This document shows, in pieces, positions 43,137-51,174 of a stretch of DNA of 64,000 bases. Source of the stretch: an uncultured Altererythrobacter sp. (lineage in GTDB: Bacteria > Pseudomonadota > Alphaproteobacteria > Sphingomonadales > Sphingomonadaceae); assembly GCA_947492235.1 (NCBI GenBank), contig CANLLZ010000002.1, forward strand, positions 1,021,297 through 1,085,296, given 5' to 3'. A program made the translations under genes and the position numbers. The notes under the pieces are model-generated. The model was not told the origin of the DNA. It made no database searches and saw only the letters and a list, made by a program, of their open reading frames with translations. Position 1 is the first letter of the stretch; every line of letters starts with the position of its first letter.

Positions 43137-46100
43137 TGGTGGGAATATCACTAAGGTCTATCGGCTTCGAAAGACTTTCGAAAAGTGTTCGCGCGGCTGC
43201 TTCCATCACCCCTTTGTCGCGCTTCGCCTCCTTGGGTCCAACGTAGTTATCAAACCAGTCGCGATACGCCTCAGCATGTGTGTCAGGGAGCGCAAAAGCA
43301 CTTCCGATCAGGGTAACGGAGCTACGTGTGACTTCTTGCACCCAAATATCTCGGTCAGTGGCGTTGTCGATGTCGGTCCATGAACTAACATCAGGTATCA
43401 TTTCATAGAGATAATTGGCCGCCCGAACTGCATGCTCAACCTTCGGAATTTCCGACCACGCATGCCGGATAGCTAGCGCGATAGAGACGACGGCAGTGCG
43501 CAGCCAATGCCTTTCCTCGGGCAGTTTTAATAGCCCTCTTATCAACGGGAGATGTATTGAATTGCGAATCAGTCTGAGGGCGGCATTCGGTCCGACTTCC
43601 CAATTGCTTGCGATCGACGCATCCATGATTCTTTGTGGGTCGAGTGGGATAAGTGCAAACCCACCTTCGTAGAGCTTCTCAAATGCAACTTCACACTCGC
43701 TATTAGTAATCGCTCCATTGACTGCAAGATGCCTCAGAACATCAAACGATAAAGCCGTATTTATCGAGTTGCCTTGCCTGTCATTGAAGGTTCCGTTTTT
43801 GTTGAGCGCCCGATCATCGCAAACAAATATTTCAGCATCACTTACATCGTTTAGTGCATTGAAAAGAGGGCCGATATCGCGTTCCTCCTCATCGTCTTCT
43901 GTATCGGATAATTGGTCTGCGGCTATCCTTCCGATCGTTACGGACCCGCTTTCCAATGCGGTGGCTAGGGATTGGACCAAGTCTTTGAGCTGGCCGCGCA
44001 CGGCTGACGCCATCGAACTCTGCTCAATCTCACGCTTTGCCAATTCCTCTACATCCGAGAGGACGACCAGTTCACCGAACATACTTTTCAGCTTGGGAAT
44101 AAGGCCTGCGTCCGATAAATAGTGGGAGGCAATCATAGTCAGATAGAGAGGCCGGTTTACTGCGACCTTCGGCTCGCCGGGCCATTCGTCCCCGCTTCCG
44201 ATCACTGAAGCTAGCGCTTCATCTGCCACAGCGTCACTCAAAATACCGTCGATCCTAAGTTGATTGATGAGACCTTTGGGACTGACTAACCGGTCCTCAA
44301 ATGGCTTGGGATCAGCCGTCTCTTTCAACTTACCCGGCGGGTGCAAAGGTGCTGTGTCAATAACGTAGCCGTTTGCACGTTCTGCAGCGTCATACAGTCG
44401 TGCGAACTCCGCCCCGACTTGGTCTTCTAACTCGCTGCCAGCTCGGTGAGCTGGGTCTACTGTAAGGGTTTGAGCGGCAATCAGTCGTGTAAGCTCGCGG
44501 GCTTGTTTAACCCTACTCGGCTGCGGATGGCGCGCACTGGAATAGTCGCTGAAAAGTTGGGACAAAGTACCGGCGGGAAGCACGACTCCTGGAAAGGAAC
44601 CGATAGCGTTTGTTAAAACCCCTACGGAGTGAAGAGTCAGCAATGATGTGACATCGAACGAAACGACTGGGTTTCTGGGTAAGCTCCACAAGAGACGATT
44701 GCCGGCAAAAGCCGGAATAAGATTGTGCTTTCGAGGGTCGGTGTATCGACGGTTCTCCCATGCTTGTCCCAAATAGATCGAGCTTAGCGTTGCATTGAGT
44801 GGTTGGGCGGCTAGCGACAGTGGTAGCTCGCCAGCAAGGATCATCGCATTGAGCTTTTGATGACGCTCTTTGGCATCACGCATGAACTCCACTGCGTCAT
44901 CGATGTCTTTCGAGAAAACGGGTCCCTCTTCGGTCGAACCATCCATGGCGGACTTGAGCCACGCATTGACCTCATCTGTCTGTTCTACACCTAGGCTTAG
45001 CGCAATGTTATACGCGGCCAGATAGAGCTGCGGATTTTCATCCTCTTTCGCAAGCGATGCTCGTACGAGTGACATGGTTGTAGGACTCTCTAATCCCGCA
45101 GCGAGCTGAGCAGCGCTCATTAGGTTGGGTGCGCTACGATCATCTTTCTTTGACAGCTCCGATTGTAAGAAGGGCTCAAGTTCGTTCCATCGACCGAGCT
45201 CAAGCAAGATGCTCACTCTGAGTTGGCGAGTGTTATGATTGTCAACGCCGCCTTCATTTAGCTTGCCCAAAACTTCCATGGCTTTTGATAGCTCGCCATC
45301 TCTCTGCAAGCGCCAAGCAGCATGCATGCCAAGATGGTGGTGCTCGTTGATATGATCAGTAAGTGAATCCAAGAAATCGTCGAGCTGGTTCGTCTGCCCA
45401 TTCTCCATGTACGCATCGCAAGCTCTTGCAGCGTCAATGGGTTGATGTTTCCGAGTCCATAGCAATGCCAAATATTTCCCAAGCCGCACATCTTTGGCCC
45501 GGACCAGCGCATCAATGAGAATTTCAAGATCATGCGTGCGATCGCTATCATCGAACTGTGCAATTCTCGCAGAGACTGAGTCTTCACCGCTGCATTCTGC
45601 AATAATCGTGGACAGGGTTTGAAAGTGGGTGTCGCCAAGTTTATCTCTCTTCCGCTCAAGGAGTTCGGTGGCTGCCTCAATGTCGCTTGATTTTGCCAAC
45701 GCTTCAATTTCGAACCCAATGACGGCTTCGGGAGGCAAAATTTCTTCGAGCGCCTCTGCGTGCGCTCTGACAAAACCAGCAACCTTCGCAGGAGGGTCAA
45801 CTCTCAAAGCTAGCTGAAAAGCAGCTTGAAGCTGGAAAACGTCCCAGCCTCCAAACTTCTCGATATGTGACAACTGCTTGCGCAGGTTCGACCAATCGAA
45901 TTCTAGTCCGTGAACAAGAGCTAATGGCGCAAGTTCAATGAGCTCTTCTGGGTCTTCAAGCCGACTTCTCAACTCTGCTTCTGCGGCACTCCTTTCGGTT
46001 TCATCTTGAACCGACAGCCTAATGCTCAGCGATTGCTGATCTAGAAGCGAAAGAAGAGGCTCCGAATTCAACTCTTCAGCGCAGCTCAGCAGCGCTCGAA

Positions 46101-47442
46101 AATCAGATAGAGCGGCTATCAGCCTGTCCTGTCCCACGCTGTCAGTATGGTAGTCGGCGGGATCAGGTATTGTCCCGTTCGAGTCCAAGAATCTCGCGCC
46201 GACATCTGGAGCCATCGCCAGCGCCATGTTCAATCGACCGCGTTCGAAGAGGATCAGGGGGTTTTCGTCAATTTGGAACTCGTTGGCTGAGTTCAAGAGT
46301 TGCAATGCCTCTTCTGCCCTACGCAGTTTTTCAAACTGCAAGGCGAGCCAGAGCAATGCGTGGCCCGTTAATTGGTCTGGGCTGTGGTGCTCTGAGAAGT
46401 AGGAGACTGCAGCCTCCAAGCCATCGCGATTGGCAAACGCTTGCAAAAACATGCTGATCGATGCGGCATCATGACGCCCACGAACGAGTTTGAGTGCAAG
46501 ATCGAATTCCTCTTCAAGAATATGGATGCGAGCCCACTCTGCCCCCATTCCTTTCTCAGACAGCGAGGCAGCAGCCTCCAGAGCTGTTTTGGAATCTTCG
46601 ATCCGTTTGTCTCGAGCATAAATTGCAGCAACCTCTTTGAAGCCCTCAGCTCTAGCGGACGCGCTTCCAAACCGCAGTCCATCCTTCAGTCGTTCTTCAA
46701 ATTGTTTGGCATCTGGCAGTAATTTGTCGCTTTGGATAAAACGTGAGCGCCTAAGACGCGAAGCCTCTCGCATTATAGCTGAGTCAATAGCCTCTTTGTC
46801 GACTTGACTTTCAATCTCTGCACTCGAGAATTTTGCCTTGCTTTCGTCATTTGCTGTGACCGCTGCTTTTAGATCGCCAACGTCCGCTTTGAGATCAGCC
46901 ATTACGCCCAATACATCGTCATGTTGAGCCGAAATCACATCAAGCAGAACCCGGTCGGCTGAGGTGAGATGTGCAACCAGCGTAGCAAACAAAAACGCAA
47001 CGGCATCTTCGAGCAGCCGCTCACCAAAGGGAGCTGCGCCGTTATGAATTTCGGCATCATCGTACAATTCGGCATAGAGTTGGCGTGCGGACTGGCATTC
47101 AGCCGAAATGGACTCATTCTTGAAAATCTTGCGAGTTGCAGACTTCGCGAGCGCGATCACGCGATCATCGGAAATAAAATGACTGGCGTGTTCGGTTGAG
47201 AAGCTAATTGGACGCTCTGAGAAGAGGCCCTTCAGCTTAACCCAAATTGTTTGAGGCAGCTTTTCAGTTTCGCCCCTAAGGACGGCAAGCGCCTCATCCA
47301 TCTCGCTATCGGCCGTTCCTAGAGTAGTTAGATCAGCATAATCTGCTCCACGCCGCTTCACTTGCGTGCGCACGAATGCAAGCGTTGGCTTGGCCGCTAG
47401 CGAAACCCCAGTTTTAGCGATGCCCGTAGCAACCGGTTCCAA
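43129..47442 (-). CDS. 1437-aa helical-repeat protein with C-terminal PIN-like nuclease region
   Basis: Starts at TTG with GAGGT 6-8 nt upstream. Residues 1-200: a helical head (QLYAELYDDAEIHNG, LATLVAHLTSADRVLLDVI) resembling N-terminal segments of large conflict-type effectors. Residues about 220-880: TPR-like helical repeats (EEFDLALKLVRGRHDAAS, FEKLRRAEEALQLLNSAN, DGELSKAMEVLGKLNEGG). Residues about 925-1280: PIN-like elements, VVSFDVTSLLTLHSVGVL with an early Asp, RPLYLTMIASHYLSDAGLI, GELVVLSDVEELAKREIE, and IFVCDDRALNKNG then FDVLRHLAVNGAI. There is no P-loop. The ending is PTNE. A toxin-like RNase coupled to a sensor is possible; unproven. Confidence 0.8.
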   Translation of the reverse strand: MEPVATGIAKTGVSLAAKPTLAFVRTQVKRRGADYADLTTLGTADSEMDEALAVLRGETEKLPQTIWVKLKGLFSERPISFSTEHASHFISDDRVIALAKSATRKIFKNESISAECQSARQLYAELYDDAEIHNGAAPFGERLLEDAVAFLFATLVAHLTSADRVLLDVISAQHDDVLGVMADLKADVGDLKAAVTANDESKAKFSSAEIESQVDKEAIDSAIMREASRLRRSRFIQSDKLLPDAKQFEERLKDGLRFGSASARAEGFKEVAAIYARDKRIEDSKTALEAAASLSEKGMGAEWARIHILEEEFDLALKLVRGRHDAASISMFLQAFANRDGLEAAVSYFSEHHSPDQLTGHALLWLALQFEKLRRAEEALQLLNSANEFQIDENPLILFERGRLNMALAMAPDVGARFLDSNGTIPDPADYHTDSVGQDRLIAALSDFRALLSCAEELNSEPLLSLLDQQSLSIRLSVQDETERSAAEAELRSRLEDPEELIELAPLALVHGLEFDWSNLRKQLSHIEKFGGWDVFQLQAAFQLALRVDPPAKVAGFVRAHAEALEEILPPEAVIGFEIEALAKSSDIEAATELLERKRDKLGDTHFQTLSTIIAECSGEDSVSARIAQFDDSDRTHDLEILIDALVRAKDVRLGKYLALLWTRKHQPIDAARACDAYMENGQTNQLDDFLDSLTDHINEHHHLGMHAAWRLQRDGELSKAMEVLGKLNEGGVDNHNTRQLRVSILLELGRWNELEPFLQSELSKKDDRSAPNLMSAAQLAAGLESPTTMSLVRASLAKEDENPQLYLAAYNIALSLGVEQTDEVNAWLKSAMDGSTEEGPVFSKDIDDAVEFMRDAKERHQKLNAMILAGELPLSLAAQPLNATLSSIYLGQAWENRRYTDPRKHNLIPAFAGNRLLWSLPRNPVVSFDVTSLLTLHSVGVLTNAIGSFPGVVLPAGTLSQLFSDYSSARHPQPSRVKQARELTRLIAAQTLTVDPAHRAGSELEDQVGAEFARLYDAAERANGYVIDTAPLHPPGKLKETADPKPFEDRLVSPKGLINQLRIDGILSDAVADEALASVIGSGDEWPGEPKVAVNRPLYLTMIASHYLSDAGLIPKLKSMFGELVVLSDVEELAKREIEQSSMASAVRGQLKDLVQSLATALESGSVTIGRIAADQLSDTEDDEEERDIGPLFNALNDVSDAEIFVCDDRALNKNGTFNDRQGNSINTALSFDVLRHLAVNGAITNSECEVAFEKLYEGGFALIPLDPQRIMDASIASNWEVGPNAALRLIRNSIHLPLIRGLLKLPEERHWLRTAVVSIALAIRHAWSEIPKVEHAVRAANYLYEMIPDVSSWTDIDNATDRDIWVQEVTRSSVTLIGSAFALPDTHAEAYRDWFDNYVGPKEAKRDKGVMEAAARTLFESLSKPIDLSDIPTNE

Positions 47443-47884
47443 TCAGCACCTCGCCACTAATCTTGAATGTTTTTCCAATTTGAACACTAGTGAACAGAAA
47501 GGCAACACAGCGAAAGAAAAAGAGAAGAGCGATTTGATTGATGCAAGCTGGCCAGTGTGTGTCACGGCTTCGCGCAGCACGATATCCGAGTTTGGCAGAG
47601 CCATCCTGCAGGAAGGTCTGGATTTGTAACGAGATGTCTTGCTTAGTGACCGTCCACTAACTGCCCAAGTCCCGCCGCTCATTGGCTATTTCTCATTAAC
47701 CGCCATCTTAAAAGACTATTGGCGTTCGCTTGCCTCTTCAAACGATCAAAAATCAAACGCCATTTTAGGTATACTCAGCCGAGACGTCTCGCCAATTCCA
47801 CATCTTGTCTCGGATGACTTTGTTCCGATTTATGAGGCGCTAAATTCGACGGAGTTTAGACTCCAATAAGACAGGAAAACAGAT
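47443..47884. other. Divergent control gap between the cargo genes and the resolvase
   Basis: No well-supported gene. A 76-codon frame (47639-47869, TTG start, IPHLVSDDFVPIYEALN) has no ribosome site and is doubtful. GGAGT-TTAG-ACTCC (47851-47864) is a perfect palindrome 20 nt before the resolvase ATG and could be an operator or part of a res site. The region is AT-rich. Confidence 0.45.
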
Positions 47885-48424
47885 ATGAGTATCGTAGGAT
47901 ATGCCCGTGTAAGCTCCGTCAGCCAAGACCTGAATTTGCAGTGTGAACAATTGACAGCGGCTGGTTGTGAGAAGGTTTTTTCGGAAAAGCAGAGCGGAAC
48001 TTCCGCCAGTGATAGAGAGCAATTGCAAGAATGCATAAGCTGGTTGCGCGAGGGTGATACCTTGGTTGTGACAAGGCTCGACCGGTTGGCGCGCTCCGGT
48101 AAAGACCTACACAACATTATCGATCAGCTTCAAAGCAAAAAGGTTGGCTTCCGGTGCTTGCAGCAGGGGGCAGTCGATACCACGACTAGTATGGGAAAGT
48201 TGGTGCTCGGAATTCTTGGAGCGGTCGCAGAGTTTGAAACCGACATTCGGAAAGAGCGGCAGCGCGAAGGCATCGAGAAGGCAAAGCGGCGGGGCGTTTA
48301 CAAAGGCAGGCCAGCAAGCATCGATGCCAACAAGGTTCAAGCGCTTAAGGCGGCTGGTATGGGAGCCAGCGCTATCGCCTCCGAACTAGGGATTGGGCGG
48401 GCTAGTGTTTACCGTCTGCTATGA
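47885..48424 (+). CDS. Serine recombinase (resolvase/invertase family)
   Basis: 179 residues. Catalytic domain with Ser10 in GYARVSSVSQDLNLQ, the LVVTRLDRLARSGKDLHNII and FETDIRKERQREGIEKAKRRG signatures, and a C-terminal HTH (SAIASELGIGRASVYRLL). Small resolvases of this type resolve cointegrates or invert DNA. The ATG follows AGGAAAACAGAT. It is divergent from the cargo pair, and stands 800 bp from attR. Confidence 0.95.
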   Translation: MSIVGYARVSSVSQDLNLQCEQLTAAGCEKVFSEKQSGTSASDREQLQECISWLREGDTLVVTRLDRLARSGKDLHNIIDQLQSKKVGFRCLQQGAVDTTTSMGKLVLGILGAVAEFETDIRKERQREGIEKAKRRGVYKGRPASIDANKVQALKAAGMGASAIASELGIGRASVYRLL

Positions 48425-48446
48425 GAGCGGTAGCCTTACGTGGCCG

Positions 48447-48794
48447 TCAATTTTTCAATCGCCTTTTTTGCTGTCGCAGCTGGTCCAATCGACCTGACAA
48501 GTAGAAGTGGCATCGATCTGCAATTTCCGCTTCAGGGCCGATGGCTGGGTCAAGAGCAACTGCATTTTTGTATATATCCCACGGCTCCCGATCTGAGATA
48601 GATGCAGCCCTGCAGACCGCTACGCGCGCCTCTTGTATTCGCTCGGCCGCGACGATCTTTTCAATCTCAGCATCCATCTCATCGGTGGCTTTTTGCGCCC
48701 AGTCTGTGTCCAATTGCGGCGCTGTAGCCGATGGATGCAAACCGACTGATGCAAACGCGATTACGCTTAGAATTGATAATCCAATCGATGTCAT
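48447..48794 (-). CDS. Small exported protein of the element, unknown
   Basis: 115 residues from the ATG preceded by GGAGG at 5 nt, which decides the start over a longer frame. The N-terminus MTSIGLSILSVIAFASVGLHPSA is a signal peptide. The mature protein is charged and helical (EMDAEIEKIVAAERIQEARVAVCRAASI, CHFYLSGRLDQLRQQKRR) with two Cys. No family is recognised. It converges on the resolvase with 22 nt between stops. Confidence 0.6.
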   Translation of the reverse strand: MTSIGLSILSVIAFASVGLHPSATAPQLDTDWAQKATDEMDAEIEKIVAAERIQEARVAVCRAASISDREPWDIYKNAVALDPAIGPEAEIADRCHFYLSGRLDQLRQQKRRLKN

Positions 48795-49253
48795 AAAGCC
48801 TCCGATTTTGAAGAGGCCCACTCGGTCTAAGCCGGGTGTTTAGAACTCAGCACAGACGTCCGAGCGCCGCCACCTTTAAGCGAAGCTCTGGACATACGTG
48901 ACGGCCACCCGGCCAACATATGTTGACCGGCGTCTGTGTTTCGAGGTTCTAAAGCCTCACGCTCAGGACTGACTGAACGCCCTAGTGTGGTAGGAGGCCA
49001 GCGCACGGCCCGCAAGCGCGCTGAATATCAAATGCAATGCTCAAACGAGGGGCGGCTTCAGCCGACTGGCCGAGAAGTGAATGCTGCAGCGCAGAACAGC
49101 GCTTCAATTTGTGGCTCGCCTAAGGCGATAGACCTTGCCGCAAATCGGTAATACGAAATCACCTTACCAGCTCGAGGCAAGGTTCATCGAGATTGCCAAT
49201 GCAACATGCACGCAACACGATGCTAGTTTGGAACGGATTTCTGCGGCTTGCAC
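48795..49253. other. Right end of the element, gene-free, with a large palindrome
   Basis: No convincing gene. CCGGcCAACATATGTTGaCCGG (48909-48930) is a 22-bp palindrome with one mismatched pair. TGCAACA (49200-49206) and CGCAACA (49211-49217) lie 48 and 37 nt before attR and match repeats near attL. The frame at 49159-49383 on the minus strand is a tRNA artefact. Confidence 0.55.
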
Positions 49254-49311
49254 ACTGACTTTTAATCAGTAGGTCGCTGGTTCGAACCCAGCAGGGCTCA
49301 CCACCGAATTC
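49254..49311. repeat. attR: 58-bp direct repeat, displaced tRNA-Lys 3' half
   Basis: Identical over 58 bp to 37332-37389. It lacks the 5' half of the tRNA, so it does not make a tRNA. It is the original chromosomal end moved aside by integration. Confidence 0.96.
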
Positions 49312-49400
49312 TCCTCCCGCGGGGGGATCTGGTTTTCCGAACAGACTCGCTTGAAAATGATGCGCACAGCTGTGCGGGCGCAAATCCAGTGCGCTGGCTT

Positions 49401-49694
49401 TCAGCTGGCCAGCCGCATTGCCGGCTCGGCCTGAATATGGGCCTGCTGGGCTGGAGTACGCGGCTGGGTAAAGGCAGGAAAAGTCTTGCTCGCGCGCATG
49501 GACAGGCTGGCCCGGATTGCAGCATGGGGCAGAGGGAACGCTGCATGCTCACCATCATGAACTGAATCGGCTCGCAAGCTGCCGCGCAGTGATTGCCAGG
49601 CGCGGACCCCGCGAACAATCGCATCCCCAGTCACGAGAAGCGCAATCGCGCAGGCGCAGACGAGAAACACGTTCGTTGCAATCGTGATCAGCAT
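49401..49694 (-). CDS. Small single-pass membrane protein, unknown
   Basis: 97 residues from an ATG with GGAGG 8 nt upstream. One N-terminal helix (LITIATNVFLVCACAIALLVTG), then a cytoplasmic or periplasmic tail (AIVRGVRAWQSLRGSL...) that is Ala/Pro-rich. No family is recognised. High-GC codon use, unlike the element. It lies just outside attR and is divergent from the LysM-FecR gene by about 148 nt. Confidence 0.6.
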   Translation of the reverse strand: MLITIATNVFLVCACAIALLVTGDAIVRGVRAWQSLRGSLRADSVHDGEHAAFPLPHAAIRASLSMRASKTFPAFTQPRTPAQQAHIQAEPAMRLAS

Positions 49695-49842
49695 GACTTG
49701 GGCCTCCGCCTGTTTCGAATATGCCAATGGCTTAGCGCAGAACAGGTCTCACACGTTGTAAACAGGCTTATCCACAAGGTAAGAAGTTGTAAGCGGGGCC
49801 CGCCACGGCATTCACACATTAACGTTGCCGTGGCATAAGTGC

Positions 49843-51156
49843 ATGATGAACCTGTTAGCTGCGCCTCGCTCGGCCCTTATGGCTGCTCTCGTATTGTCGA
49901 TGGCATTTGCGCCATCCTGTGCCTTTGCGTCGGAAAAGGACTCTCCGCTGCGCTACACTGTTGAGCGCGGCGATACGCTTTATGGACTGGCGGAGAAATA
50001 TTTCCGCTCTACCGCTGCGATCGAGCAGGTCCGGCGTTTGAACCGGGTGGCCGACGCGCGGCGTCTGCCGGTTGGAAAATCGCTCCTGATACCGCGCGAT
50101 GTCCTGCGCTACACGCAAGTTGAGGTCGCAGTAGTTGCGTACTCCGGCCCTGTCCGGATCGCCAACGGAACGGCGCAAGTCGGGCGGGTTCTGAAGGAGC
50201 GCGAAACCGTTGCCACGGGGGCGAACGGTTTTGTCAGCTTTTCGACGAAATTCGGCGGGCGGTTCTCGATCCCCTCCAATTCACGCGCGCGGCTTGTTTC
50301 GGCCCGGCGCTATCTTCTCGGTGAAACGCTCGACATCGATCTCGCAGTCGAGAAGGGGCGCAGCAGTGCCAGCTCGCCGACGCTGAAAAACGGGAGCCGC
50401 ATCAGGGTGCGCACCCCGGTTGCTGTGACTGCCGTGCGCGGAACCGAATTCCGCGTCGCTTACGATGAAGAGCGTGGCCGCAGTCTTACCGAAGTGGTCG
50501 AAGGTTCAGTGGCAGTAGTTACACCTGCGCAGGAAACTGCGGCCCTGGAAGGTTTTGGGGTGGCCTTGGCAGAGGGGCAAGCCCCGTCGACCGAGCGGCT
50601 TTTGCCGGCACCCCAGCTTGTGAACGGCGGTGATATCCAGACTGCAGAAACGCTGCAATTTGCCATCGCCCCCTCGGCTGGCGAGGAAGGATACCGGATC
50701 CAGATCGCCAAGGATGCAGGGTTCCTCGACGTGGTTTCCGAACAGCTCATCCAGCGTCCGCAGGCAACTTTTGATGAACTGGCGGACGGCCGCTATTTCG
50801 TTCGCGCGCGTGCAATTTCCGGTTCGGGTCTGGAAGGCCAGTCGGAAGCTTTGTCGTTCCGGCGCAAGCGGCTTGGCGCTGGAGGCAGCGCAGGCGCATC
50901 CGACGACGGGGCAGGCTATGTCTTCCAGTGGCTGCCCTCAGGAGAAGGCAATACCTATTACGCCTTTCAGCTATGGCGCGCGGATGATCCTACGCGGCTA
51001 GTCGTCGATGAAACATCGCTCTCGACGAGCGGATTTGAACTGACCGGTTTTGATCCGGGTGCTTATGTCTGGCGGGTCGCTGCGATCCAGGCCGACGCGG
51101 AAGACGGCCTGCTAAAGATTTGGGGCCCCGACCAAAAGTTGACGATTTCCGACTAA
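49843..51156 (+). CDS. LysM and FecR-like domain secreted protein
   Basis: 437 residues. Signal peptide (MMNLLAAPRSALMAALVLSMAFAPSCAFA). LysM domain RYTVERGDTLYGLAEKYFRS ... GKSLLIP (peptidoglycan binding). FecR-like beta domain: VGRVLKERETVATGANGFVSF, RIRVRTPVAVTAVRGTEFRVA, EVVEGSVAVV. A C-terminal part has two fibronectin-like repeats (LQFAIAPSAGEEGYRIQIAKD, YVFQWLPSGEGNTYYAFQLW). It may sense or bind the cell wall in the periplasm. It lies 18 nt upstream of a CHASE2 kinase; a FecR-like secreted protein next to a CHASE2 kinase is a recurrent pairing. Confidence 0.9.
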   Translation: MMNLLAAPRSALMAALVLSMAFAPSCAFASEKDSPLRYTVERGDTLYGLAEKYFRSTAAIEQVRRLNRVADARRLPVGKSLLIPRDVLRYTQVEVAVVAYSGPVRIANGTAQVGRVLKERETVATGANGFVSFSTKFGGRFSIPSNSRARLVSARRYLLGETLDIDLAVEKGRSSASSPTLKNGSRIRVRTPVAVTAVRGTEFRVAYDEERGRSLTEVVEGSVAVVTPAQETAALEGFGVALAEGQAPSTERLLPAPQLVNGGDIQTAETLQFAIAPSAGEEGYRIQIAKDAGFLDVVSEQLIQRPQATFDELADGRYFVRARAISGSGLEGQSEALSFRRKRLGAGGSAGASDDGAGYVFQWLPSGEGNTYYAFQLWRADDPTRLVVDETSLSTSGFELTGFDPGAYVWRVAAIQADAEDGLLKIWGPDQKLTISD

Positions 51157-51174
51157 TCCGCTCCGACTTGCGAG

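Larger units (their letters stand above)
37332..49311. mobile_element. Integrated genetic element of about 12 kb in tRNA-Lys
   Basis: Flanked by a perfect 58-bp direct repeat at 37332-37389 and 49254-49311 (attL/attR), with a tyrosine integrase reading toward attL. The interior is lower in G+C than its flanks and uses different codons. It holds integrase, a probable regulator, HTH protein, HUH-type Rep-like protein, two large unknown cargo genes, a serine resolvase and a small exported protein. No structural phage, portal, terminase, relaxase or type IV secretion genes are visible, so it is neither a prophage nor a self-transmissible ICE by content. An integrative mobilisable or satellite-like element is the best label. 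Confidence 0.92.

Noticed and set aside
47639..47869. Possible 76-aa gene upstream of the resolvase
   Set aside because: TTG start without a ribosome site, no recognisable domain, and it overlaps likely control sequences; not listed as a CDS.
37390..49253. Prophage or conjugative element
   Set aside because: No capsid, terminase, tail, relaxase, coupling protein or secretion gene was found in the interval.
49159..49383. Minus-strand frame reading GEPCWVRTSDLLIKS
   Set aside because: This is the translated antisense of the tRNA-Lys 3' half, a well-known annotation artefact.
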